Below, one piece after another: positions 21,038 to 31,531 of a stretch of 64,000 nt of DNA. Numbering within the stretch: position 1 is the stretch's first letter; every line of letters starts with the position of its first letter. The notes below the pieces were generated by a model. The model was not told the DNA's origin, searched no databases, and saw only the letters and a list, made by a program, of their open reading frames with translations. A program made the position numbers and the translations under genes. The stretch lies in contig CM046878.1 of NCBI GenBank assembly GCA_025667525.1, positions 576,394,868 to 576,458,867 on the forward strand, in the 5' to 3' direction. This DNA comes from Glebionis coronaria (taxonomy: Eukaryota; Streptophyta; Magnoliopsida; Asterales; Asteraceae).

Positions 21038-23370
21038 ATGGAACCTAAAGAGAAAGCACCAGTAGAATTTGTTCAGGCGAATGTAAGAGCGAAGTGCGAT
21101 AAAACATGGGACCATGCAACACTACATATCAAAAATGGGAAAAAGGTGTACATTTGTAAGTATTGTGATAAGGTTATTCGTGGTGGTGGGATAAGTAGAA
21201 TCAAGAAACATCTCGCCGGCCAAAAAGGCGAGGTAGCACCATGTAAAAGGGTAGATGCGGAAGTTAGATTTACTATGCAAGGTCTTTTGAAAGAAAATGA
21301 AATGAAGGCAAAAGGCAAGGCTGTTGAAGTTGGATGTAGTGTTATAGTGTCAGATGATGATGATGATGAAGAACGAGAGATAACACAATTTCGAAAAGGA
21401 AAAAGGAAAGCTACATCAAGTTCTCATTCTTTTTTTACTAAAGGTAAAAGTGATTCTTCTCAGCCTACACTAAAAAAAGCTATGCAAAGTAAGGAAAGGA
21501 TACACGATGTCGATTTGGCTATTGCTATGTGGTTTTATGATGCTTGTATACCCATGAATGCTTGTAACTCTCCTTATGTTCAACTTGCGGTAGATAAAAT
21601 AACGGGTATTGGTTATGGTTACAAAACACCTAATTATCATGCTTTGAGGGTTAATTTGTTGGCAGATGTAAAACAGTCGGTTTCATTATTAATAGACTCG
21701 TATTGAATTCAGTGGGTTGAGAGTGGTTGTACGATTATGAGTGATGGGTGGACGGATATAAGGCAAAGACATCTGATTAACTTCTTGGTTTATTGTCCAA
21801 AAGGGATATCATTTATTAAGTCAGATGACGCATCTGATATTGAGAATAATGCTACAAATTTGTGTAACTTGTTTGTTGAGATTGCCGAAATGGTTGGAGC
21901 AAAGAATGTGGTACAAATGGTTACCGATAATGCTGTTAATTACAAAGCTGCAGGTAAACTGTTAACTAAAAGATATCGTCATATGGTTTGGTCTCCATGT
22001 GCAGCACATTGTCTTAATCTTATATTAAAGGATGTTTCAGAATTGGATAATGTGAAATAACTTATCACACTTGCATCAAGGGTTACTGTTTTTATTTATA
22101 ATCATAAGTGGCCTTTAAGTTGGTTAAGAAAAAGACCAGGCTGGACAGAAATCATCCGCCAAGGTGCTACTCGTTTTGGTACTGCATTTATAGCATTGAA
22201 AAGTTTGGTTGACCACAAAAATGATTTGCAAGCATTGGTCATATCTAGTGATTTTAAGAAGATGTTGAAGTTAAAAAATGCGGTTGATTGCAAGCAAGTC
22301 GTGATGAATGAAAACTTCTGGAATAACTGTTTGATTACAGTGAGGGTGGTGACTCCGTTATTAAGGCTTTTGTGTCTGTGTGACGCAGACGTAAAACCTG
22401 CATTAGGTTACGTTTATGAGGGAATGTTCCGGGCTAGGAAAGGAATTAAGGAACTATTTAACGGAAAGAAAGAATTATACAAGCCATACACTAACATAAT
22501 CGATGATCGTTTGGATAGGACGTTGCGTACTAGTATCCATTGTGCAGCTTATTGGTTAAATCCAACTTTCCAGTATGATCGCGACAACTTTTGTAAGAAG
22601 CCTGAGGTGTTTAGAGGAGTACTTGATATGATCGAGAAGTATTTTCCAGGTGATGAAGTAATCGAGGTTACTAAGCTATTAGGCATTTATCGTGATGGTG
22701 ATGGCGAGTTTAGTTGGATTAGTGCTGTTAAAGGTCGTAGCCAACATCGTCCAGGTAAGATTAAGTTCTATATCTTAATGTTAAATACATATTTTTTTGT
22801 CTAACCATTTCCTCTTTATAGATGAGTGGTGGAGACTCTTTGCTGGAAACTATCCCAAAATACAAGAATTTGCTATTAAAATACTAAGTCAAACTGCGTC
22901 TTCATCGGGTTGTGAACATAATTGGAGTGTATTTGAAAGAATTCACACGAAAAGAAGAAATAGGTTGGAACATAAAAGACTAAATGATCTTGTATATGTT
23001 CACTACAACTTGCGGTTACAAAACAGGTACTTAAGGTGCTTTGAATATAATGTTTATGTATTGTGACATAACTTTTTGTTTTACACGCTTTCGTTATTTA
23101 TGTTCTTCTAGGCTGAAGGTTGATAAGAGGTCTTACGGTCCAATTGATTATGAATGTATTGATGATACGGACTTTTGGGTCGTTGAAGAAGAACCACAAG
23201 GAGAACTAGATTATGATCAATTAGAGAATATACTTGATGGAGGAGAAGTTGAAGAACCGCCTTCCCAAACACAAGGTTACACGCTTGCTGATGAGGATGA
23301 ACATGATGGTGAATTTCGTTTACTAAATGATAGTGAACTTGATGCATATAACACACCTATGTCTCAGTAG
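21038..23370 (+). pseudogene. hAT-superfamily transposase, three exons, two in-frame stops
   Basis: Exons 21038-22754, 22822-23026 and 23112-23370 join in frame (2,181 bp, 727 codons) with GT-AG introns. In order: a BED-type zinc finger (CKYCDKVIRGGGISRIKKHL, residues about 45-70); an acidic/basic linker; a DUF659-type catalytic segment (TIMSDGWTD, MVTDNA, CAAHCLNLIL); and a C-terminal hAT dimerisation domain (ASSSGCEHNWSVFERIH, then LNDLVYVHYNLRL). The acidic tail ends YNTPMSQ. TGA 21704-21706 and TAA 22058-22060 interrupt an otherwise open frame, so the protein is inactive unless the stops are bypassed. Terminal inverted repeats for this copy were not found. A domesticated transposase gene is a less likely alternative because of the stops. 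Confidence 0.88.
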
Positions 23371-23694
23371 CAGTAGAAAGGTATATCAATCTCAGTAGCA
23401 GTATGAAATGGAGGTGATATTATTCAAGGATGGCTTATGCTTTTGGATCTTCTTTATGGCCGCTCGAACTTTCTTTTGATGATTAAACTATCTAATATTT
23501 ATGTAATGTCATTTTGAAGTTTAAGACTTAATTTCCTTTCGTTGGATGGATTGTATGTGTTCCCACTTGACCATATTTAATGTTTTAGACTTGTTAAAAG
23601 GTTGTTCAAATATTTTTATGTCTATCTGGGCATTTGTTAACTTTTATAATGTTGTTTAGATATCCGGGCAACGAATATATATATATGTATTTTC
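23371..23694. other. Transposase 3' flank
   Basis: Low-complexity 3' UTR-like sequence; nothing else seen. Confidence 0.4.
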
Positions 23695-23795
23695 TTGTCC
23701 TTCAGAGAACCGGGTTGACCCGACGGTTGAACCGGTGACCTGATGAACCGGTCATAAGACCATGTCGATTAAAAACCGGGTTTTAAAACATTTTC
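23695..23795. mobile_element. CCGGTT-rich element end, short copy
   Basis: Repeated aaccgg/ccggtt words end in gggttttaaaacatt, the terminal word of the complete copy at 25723-26473. A close relative lies at 26590-26692. Confidence 0.6.
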
Positions 23796-23987
23796 AACCT
23801 TCAACCTTGTTTCTTTTTTCTTCTTCTTCAAAACGCAAGAACTAAACCTTTTCTCAAGTTTTTCCGCTCACTGTGTACACATTTAGCTTCAAACTACATG
23901 TAGCATTTTCAAAAAACCGCATATCTCTAAAAAAAATTACACTTAGCGTTAGCCGGATAAAACTATGTGTGGCACGTGCCACCAATG

Positions 23988-24150
23988 TTTTAAAACCCAG
24001 TTCAACCCGACCGGTTCGACCGGTTGAACCGGGAACCGAGGTGATGACCGGTCCGTTGTAAGCCGGGTGTTAACTGAAAATCAAACCAGGTTGAACCGTC
24101 GGGTTTTGAGCAACCCGGGTCAAACCGCCGACCGGAAAACCATCGGTTCA
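23988..24150. mobile_element. CCGGTT-rich element, left part
   Basis: Begins caatgttttaaaaccc, as in the complete copy, then gaccggttcgaccggttgaa. No right terminus. Confidence 0.65.
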
Positions 24151-24539
24151 GAATTTATCAAGGAAAAGAAAGAGGTAACACTAGATTATTCGTTAGTTGT
24201 GTAACTGAATCTTGGCATATTAGTTGAAAATCGACCGATGGAGTAACGTGATACGGTGATAGTAGTTGGAAACGAGGATCCGTCTGTTTATGTAATGTAA
24301 CTATGGTTTTATGAGATCTAGGGAATGAGAAAAGACAAATAGAGAAAGATGGTTTTAGGTGATGAGATGTGACAGATGAGTCAATCATACGAAAATGTTT
24401 AAATAATTATGATATCCGGCTTTCTTGATTTGTAGTACCATGTTTTAGGTGGTGGTTAAAAATGGTGATATGCGAGTCGTATGAAACGATTTAGATTTTT
24501 TATCTTCTTTAAAAGTTAAACATGGGGAACTATTAGCAC

Positions 24540-25570
24540 GGGCGGAGCCAATAGGATGACTAGCGGGTGCTTAGCCACCCCCAACTGACCAGACATGTCT
24601 AACTTTAAGTTTAAACTTTAAGTTTAAACTTTAGTTCATGTTTAGTTGAGTTTTTATTTGGGCCCCCTCTAATGATCGAGATCTGTTAGAAATGTTGTTA
24701 TTGAAGAGTACTTTGCTGGAATTATGTTCACCGGAAATTTAGAATATGGTGCAGCGCCATGAATATAGATGTTGAAGATAATGTTTTGACCAGTCAAAAG
24801 GTTTTTCGATTTTTTATTTACTTTCACATGGTTTAAGAAAAGGTCAATACATTACTCCTAGTATATTAGTAGTACAAGCCCATTCTTTTTTGAACAAAAT
24901 TACAAGCCCATTCACCATTTGAAACAATTCTATTTTAGACTTTTAGTAATTTGCAAAACGTGATCTTTTTTATTTTGTATGTATATTTTACAAACTAGAT
25001 GGTGTTTAGCAATTTATAGTTTTATTATTATAGGGTTTTTAAAAACAACAAATAAATTATACGTTGATTAAGCACTAATAAGGTAGAAAAGTCTATTTAA
25101 AAACTGTAAAGAATTATAAAAATAAAAAAACATATTGATAACATGATTTGTTTATTAAAGGCTTAGATATGATTGAGCAGCCAGTTCGTGCCGTGCTCTG
25201 AGATATTTTTTTGCCACATCACTACTTTTTCCACAACACAAACCAACCATAACATTAAAAAGTAGCACCCTAGTATGTACATGTGGCGTTTTAAAAAAAA
25301 TGTAGGACGCCGCAAGAACACCTACGACACGAGACATAGTACAGTCCATCACGCTGTGGGATCGCGTTTTTTCCCGCCATTTGGGTTGGCTATTTCGGCG
25401 TAAACCTCGAAAACGCCATATATATGGTATGTGGGCTTGCATTTTCGCCTGGCGCCGTGGGAAAAACGTCTCCGTAAAGAAATTATAACATGTTGGTTTT
25501 TACATTATGTCATTATAGCAAATAATTAATCGGCCTCCCCTAACTTGAAATCCTGGCTCCGCCCCAGACT
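24540..25570. mobile_element. Possible TIR element with GGGCGGAGCCA ends
   Basis: GGGCGGAGCCA at about 24540 and its inverse TGGCTCCGCCC at about 25554-25564 face each other across about 1 kb. No target duplication was confirmed. A GC-rich inner block (25160-25490) holds a 95-codon minus-strand open frame with no recognisable protein, probably chance. Confidence 0.4.
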
Positions 25571-25722
25571 ATTTGAAAATATATATTAAATGTTTAGTAT
25601 TAAAGTGAAAACCAAAAACCTGTCACGTGACGATTTGTATTCTTGTGGCAAATGCAGAAATACCGTATGTGGTCATACAGTATGTGGTAAAAGTGATTTG
25701 TATTCATTCCTTTTATAAATAG

Positions 25723-26473
25723 CAATGTTTTAAAACCCGGTTTTTTGGTTGACCCAGTTGAATAGCCGGTTCACCGAGTTATCGGTTCAACCGGTTGAAC
25801 CACCGGGTCAAACCGGTTTACATAAAAAAAAGCTTACCGAGATTTGAAGTTTATATAAAGAAAAGACATGCGTGATCATTCTAATAATACATTTACTTAA
25901 TATTGAAAATAAGAATCATTTTATCATTATCAACTCGTGGTTCGGAGCAATTACAATATAAATATGGAGCACTCACTTTGACTGGGTCATTACTTGAAAT
26001 CCTAAAACAACTCATTTTTCCCATCTTCTTCAACCAAATCTCAGAGAACAAAAAACAAAGATCCTACATAAACCTAACCAATTTTCATCAGCCACCAATC
26101 GTACAAGAGATCCTCAATCGAGTGTGCACCTTATTTTCCCCAGAAAGATGGATCATCCTTATCACACCAACATACAAGAAGAGATCTAAACTCCAATCAA
26201 TTAATCCTTTAACAACATTAAAAAGTGTATGGTTCAATTACACATATAATTTGTCCAATTACATTACTGATATGGATCATTCTTCATATTTCTTTTGATA
26301 TGTGTTGAACCGGCCGGTTTCCGGTCGACGGTTCGACCCGGGTTGATCAAAAACCGTCGGTTCATTCCGGTTCGGTTTTTAGTGAAAACCCGGCTCACAA
26401 CGGCCCGGTCATCACTCCGGTTCCCAGTCTAACCGGTTGAACCGACCGGGTAAAACCGGTTTTTAAAACATTG
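25723..26473. mobile_element. Complete CCGGTT-rich hAT-type element
   Basis: A 751-bp element with inverted ends CAATGTTTTAAAA and an exact 8-bp target duplication ataaatag at 25715-25722 and 26474-26481. The ends are packed with ccggtt/aaccgg words. The middle (25903-26298) is open for about 131 codons on the + strand but shows no recognisable protein. This copy defines the family seen in fragments elsewhere in the window. Confidence 0.88.
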
Positions 26474-26589
26474 ATAAATAGGGCCCATCTAGTTTAGCTT
26501 ATATTTTTTAATACGTATTATTTTTTTCTCATCTTGTTTAGCTTATTGTTTTAGAAACAAAATAGACACAAGGACATTTTCTATACTGA

Positions 26590-26692
26590 TGTAAAACCTG
26601 TTCGACCCGGCGATTAAACCGGTTGAACCGGTAACCCAGTGAACCTGTCATTAAACCAGGTCGATTAAAAAACCAGTTTTTAAAACATTGCG
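26590..26692. mobile_element. CCGGTT-rich element end, short copy
   Basis: Same form as 23695-23795, ending tttttaaaacattg. Confidence 0.55.
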
Positions 26693-27254
26693 TGCCACAC
26701 GTAACCAACACTTAGATCCGCCCTGCAAATCAATGAACATGGTACGTACCAATTATATGAATGTATTGTATATATAATAAATGTTCAAAATTACTAAAAC
26801 ACGAATTCACAAGTTACCAAACTTAAGCTAATAAGAATAGTTATGAAGATGGTTGTGATCAGTTTGATGATTTTCTAAGTACGACCGGGTTGGATGTTGA
26901 AGGCTTTACATGTTGCACCAGTAATGTGTATACTTGTTGCTATCATTCGGTTGTGCCACTGATAGCCATGCTTCAGATGGCCATGAGTCCGATGGCTATT
27001 ACTTCAAATATGGCCTCGTCCGTCGTCCATACTATTGAAAGAAAAAATAAAGATTTATTTTGATTCTGTACTGTATTAAAATCTATTTATATCTATAGTG
27101 CATATAAAATAAAACTCTTTAATTTTTAACAATTAAAAAGTGAAATATAAAAACTTTAGATTCCATAAATAGTTAAATGTGAAAAATTAAATTCCATAAA
27201 TACATTTAATCATTAATTATTCAAACTTCTTCCATAATTCTACTACTCTTAATT
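26693..27254. other. Unassigned AT-rich DNA
   Basis: No gene seen. Confidence 0.5.
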
Positions 27255-27440
27255 TTGACCACCGGGTCACCGGTTCGACCAGCGGGTCAACGGTTCACCC
27301 ACCGGGTCAACCTGGTTATGGGTTCGTCCATAGAGTCAAGCCGCCCACCGGATTTAATAGGGTTTCGAAAATATAAGACCATGTTTAATTTTAACCGTTT
27401 TTCCAACTAGTTAAACCGGTCGGGCCAAATAGTGTTTTAA
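27255..27440. mobile_element. Degenerate CCGGTT-rich fragment
   Basis: Repeated caccgggtca and accggt words; no intact ends. Confidence 0.45.
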
Positions 27441-27554
27441 AAGTATACGTGTTAGTGGGTCAAAACATGTTATTTATACAACGGGTTATAAATGATAATT
27501 TAAATTTTTTATATTTTTCTACTTTAACATAAGGTGAATAACTTGATCTATACA

Positions 27555-28260
27555 TAGGGCTGTAAACGAACCGAACGCACGCGAACGGAGGTATGTTCAT
27601 GTTCGTTTATTTAATTTTAGCCGAACAAATAAACGAACGCGAACGCTTAATCGGACAAAAATTGTTGTTCATGTTCGTTTATTTACATTTGAACTTGTTC
27701 ATGTTCGTTTATGTTTGTTCATATAACTTAATCGAACGTAATCGAACGTAATCGAACGAACATAAATAAACATAAATGGTGATAGATAAATGTAAACGTG
27801 CTAAACGACCGTTTAACTAAAGTTGTTACTTTAGACGATCCATATCATCATCGTATATACTTATATAATCATCATATGCCAAAATATTGTTTCTTTTTCA
27901 TCTTAGTAGCCATGTCTTTTAATTTATAGCTCTAATGTATAATTTAAGAGAAATTATAAATACTTTGTAACCAAATACTATATTAGTAATATATTATTGT
28001 TAGACATTTAAAAATATTTGTTATATAGTTTACTAATTTTTAACATTTGAGATATTAATCGAACGTAAACGAACGTAACCGGACGGATATAATCGAACGT
28101 TCACGAACATAAATGAACGAACGAAGCCTTTGTTCATGTTCGTTTATTTAACTAAACGGACCAAAAAACTTGTTCGTGTTACTTCATTTGTTAAATAAAC
28201 GAACATAAACGAATTTTTTGGCGAACGGTTTGCTGAACGTTCAGTTCGTTTACAGCCCTA
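27555..28260. mobile_element. Non-autonomous hAT element
   Basis: A 706-bp element with 17-bp perfect terminal inverted repeats TAGGGCTGTAAACGAAC and an exact 8-bp target duplication tctataca at 27547-27554 and 28261-28268. Subterminal cgttcgttt/aaacgaac words are repeated many times in both orientations, as expected for transposase binding. It has no coding capacity. Confidence 0.93.
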
Positions 28261-28342
28261 TCTATACACGTTTTATTTTGAATGTCACACGAAACACTTA
28301 CCACAATATAACATATCGTTAATTATTTATCGGTAGGAATTT

Positions 28343-28370
28343 CCGCCGTTATGCGCGGGTAATCGTCTAG
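28343..28370 (+). mobile_element. Helitron-like 3' terminus
   Basis: A GC hairpin (ccgc...gcgg, 28343-28358) is followed by gtaatcgt and CTAG (28367-28370), then T. The hAT element 27555-28260 lies within 110 bp upstream and may have landed inside this Helitron. The 5' TC end was not placed. Confidence 0.45.
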
Positions 28371-29109
28371 TGTTATAAAATTGGGTATAGCTTTTTTTTT
28401 AAAAAACTTTGCAACAAGTTGAAATATGTTGATATTATTGGTGTCAATAAAAGGTATATTCAATCGTAAAAGAATAGAAAAAAATGAAAGTGAAACTTTT
28501 CCCACATCGATGACTATACAAACATTTGAGGTATACTTTTAATTGAAAACATTGAGAGACCAATGTCTTGTAAGCTATTGACTTTTGATACAACATCTAA
28601 ATCCAAAGTCAGAGTGTACAGGTTTTTAGATTACTTATGTTTTTTTAATTAATTAATTTATAATTAACTGTGTACCTTTTTATGAATTTTGGAAGTCAGG
28701 TGATAAAATTTTATTTAGAACTTAGATGACCGAAAACTATAACTAACGTATACTATACTAATGTAGCAAAAATTACTTTAGTTGCTTTTGTGTTACACTT
28801 TAGATATGTTTTTGGTATTGTGTTTACCACATTACTAAAGGGTAGCGCCGAGCATCGGTTCAAGATTGGACTGGATCGGCCAAGATCAAACTAGAACGAA
28901 GATTAAAATGGTCCTAAATCCCGGACCGAGATCGGACCGAAATAGTCCGGTTCGGTCAGGTTCAGTGACGTCAAATATTTAGTTACGTCAAATAGAGAGT
29001 TGTATTCTTGAAAATAAAATCTAAGAGAATGATTTATTAAATTCTTTTGTTTAGTGACGTCAAATATTTGTAAAAAAAATACTAATGCAAACCTTTTTTT
29101 CTTTAAAAA
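28371..29109. other. Unassigned; old repeat remnants
   Basis: A ggaccgagatcggaccg cluster near 28840-28990 looks like a decayed MITE. No gene. Confidence 0.4.
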
Positions 29110-29476
29110 ACTATTAAATGGAAATTATAAATAATTAATAATAATAATAAAATTATTATTATTATAATAAATAATAAAAATATATAATATATAAAAATAA
29201 ATAATAATAATAAACTTTAAAAATATAAATAAAAATATTAAAATAATAATTATAAATATTAGAAAATAAATAAATAAAATTAATAATAATAATAAATAAA
29301 TAAAATAATAATAATATATAAATAAATAATAATAAAAAATAAAAAAATAATAGAATAATAATATTAATAATATTAAAAATATTAATAAATAACAATAAAA
29401 ACAAATAAGTAATAATTAATAATAATAATAATAAAATAAAATAAAAAACAATAAAAATAAAATAATAAAATGATGC

Positions 29477-29519
<43 letters not shown>

Positions 29520-29552
29520 TTGGAATTTCGATAAAAAATAAAAAATAAAAAA

Positions 29553-29605
<53 letters not shown>

Positions 29606-29614
29606 TAATAAAAA

Positions 29615-29658
<44 letters not shown>

Positions 29659-29860
29659 TAATAAAAAAATAATAATAATAATAATAATTATAATAATAAA
29701 ATTATTACTTAAAATTATTATTTAAAATAAAGTTATTATTTTATAAATAATAATAATAATGATATTATTATTAATTTTATTATTTTATTGTTATTATTTA
29801 TTTTTATATATATATAAAATATTAATAATTATTATTATTAATAATAAATAAATAGGAAAT
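29110..29860. repeat. A/T-only tract with (AAT)n microsatellites
   Basis: About 750 bp with almost no G or C, dominated by ataata and aataat. Purer (TAA)n runs are near 29481-29516, 29555-29600 and 29620-29655. The minus-strand 80-codon open frame at 29162-29404 is low-complexity chance. Confidence 0.93.
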
Positions 29861-30149
29861 AGTTTCCACACCAAACATAGTGGAAATGATTTCCACACAA
29901 ATTACATAGGATATAATTTCCTGAAAATTCAACTATACACTTTTTTTTATTTCTCTATCAACCAAACAATTGAAATGAAATCATTTTCCAATTCTCTCTA
30001 CTAAATACACCCTAAGTTTATGCATAAATTTGCAAGTAGAAAAACATAGTTTTTAACAAAATACTAATACTACTAGTGATGAAGGAATATTACCTTCTCG
30101 TTCACTACTGATAGTTACTAGATCTAGAAGGTTCTCAATAAATGATATA
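29861..30149. other. MITE-like remnant
   Basis: Repeated gtttccacac/tggaaatgatttcc words and a caccctaag end suggest an old MITE. No gene. Confidence 0.35.
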
Positions 30150-30370
30150 CTCTTTCGGTTCTATATTAATAATTCATAAAAAAAACATGCAGTTTAATAA
30201 AAATATCATTTTTTTTTATTTTTTTCTTTCTTATTTTTTACACAATAACAATTTTACCCTTAACTAATTAATTTATAATTTCTTTATTTTTGTATTAATA
30301 CCCTCAAGTAAGGGTAATATGGTAAACTTAATTTACATTTTTTATCTATTTTTAAACGTCCAAACATAGT
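30150..30370. mobile_element. Stowaway-like MITE remnant
   Basis: The left edge (tactctttcggttctatatt) resembles the ctccgt-type ends of Stowaway MITEs. It is followed by a body similar to 37675-37910 (acaataacaattttaccctt). Diverged. Confidence 0.4.
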
Positions 30371-30858
30371 AACCTGAACTATTGATATGTGACGGTACGC
30401 AAAATCGATAGGATATATGCTTTTTGGGTCCACTCTAATTCTTAAAACGACTAGTACGGTATCCTTGTAATGAGCCGTTAGATTTCGATAAGAATAATGA
30501 TAAGTGTACCTAAATAAATGGACCTAAAAGCAGACCTAAGTATAATATGATGACACATGTTAGAGATTAATTATTAGTCATACAAAGTTCCGTTATCCTT
30601 ACTTTACCCTCTTCGGAAGATTATCTTTTTCCTCCCTTGCATAAACGTTTCCTTCATTTCATCTCCCCCTTCACAGCAATTATATGAAGCATCCAGATTG
30701 ATTTGTGCCACCTGTTTTTTAAATTTATGTCGTCATCTTGATTCTGCCATTTGGTTTGTATTTAGAAAACAATCTCTTGCTGCAAGATCTGATACACGAT
30801 GTTCTGTGTTGTTCTTCTTTATCAAGGACAATGGTGATAGTTTTGTTTTGTATACATA
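30371..30858. other. Unassigned; no gene seen
   Basis: A + strand open stretch (30738-30977) runs into the solo LTR and is not a credible gene. Confidence 0.5.
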
Positions 30859-31531
30859 CTAGAACTGATACGACTCGGTTAGGGTGTATCGGGATAGATA
30901 GCACCACTTCAAGCGAGTGCTTGCTACATAAGAACTTTAGACAAGAAGACCAGAGAGTTACTTTACTTTTAACTTGATTGACTGATTACATTCATAACAA
31001 TGACGGTATTTATAAAACCTAGAAACCCTAAACCTAAAATAGATAATAGTGGCCCATTTGGCCTAACCCTAACAAAGCCCGACATAACAAGAACGGTACT
31101 CGCGTAATGCGGCGACGACCACCTAATAACAAATTTTGAGACTAACAAATATTAGTCTCTTACTTATTGTAAAGTTATAAAAAATCGAATTAAAAAACCC
31201 ATTAAAATTAAAAAAGACTAAAAGTTAATAAAAATATATCAAAATGGATATCGAATTAAAAGTCACAAAATTTTAAAAATTATATTGAAATTAGATTATA
31301 AAATAATAAATAAATAAAAAGATTTTTTAATTTAAAAGAAAAAATGCTGTTATAAAAAGTTGTTACAAAAGTCTGTTACAAAAGTTTGTTAGAAAATGTT
31401 GTTAGAAAATGTTATTATATATAATATTCATGAAGATATCAACAACTTGCTTTATTTAGTAGGTAAAAAAGTCTGAATTTTCAGCTTTACTATTTTAAAA
31501 AGGTCCCAAATGTTTTATATAGTAATATAGA
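30859..31531 (-). mobile_element. Non-autonomous Helitron on the minus strand, split by a solo LTR
   Basis: Read on the minus strand, the element begins TCTATATTACTATATAAAAC after an A (31531) and ends with a tcgc...gcga hairpin, about 10 bases and CTAG, followed by T (30859-30862). The end is cut by a 224-bp solo LTR (30866-31089) plus its 5-bp duplication. Without that insert the element is about 444 bp. It has no coding capacity. TC start, hairpin, CTAG end and A/T insertion are all Helitron hallmarks. Confidence 0.6.
30866..31089 (-). mobile_element. Solo LTR, probably Copia
   Basis: 224 bp. On the minus strand it begins TGTTATGTCGGG and ends GAGTCGTATCA. It is flanked by an exact 5-bp duplication agaac (30861-30865, 31090-31094). 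No internal region is present, so it is the product of LTR-LTR recombination. A ttttataaata promoter-like word on the minus strand suggests that orientation. Confidence 0.85.

Noticed and set aside
21038..23370. Domesticated (functional) hAT gene
   Set aside because: Two in-frame stops in conserved segments; no evidence of bypass.
20340..23800. The hAT transposase as the autonomous parent of the CCGGTT family
   Set aside because: A CCGGTT-type end lies just downstream (23695-23795), but no matching left end exists upstream of the transposase.
25155..25442. 95-codon minus-strand frame as a gene
   Set aside because: No recognisable motif; GC-rich interior of a repeat.
25903..26298. 131-codon + strand frame as a gene
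   Set aside because: It lies wholly inside a non-autonomous hAT-type element, has no ATG-supported or recognisable protein, and is likely chance in AT-rich DNA.
29162..29404. 80-codon minus-strand membrane-like protein
   Set aside because: Phe/Ile/Tyr-only translation of an A/T microsatellite.
30738..30977. 79-codon + strand frame as a gene
   Set aside because: It crosses the boundary of a solo LTR and has no recognisable protein.
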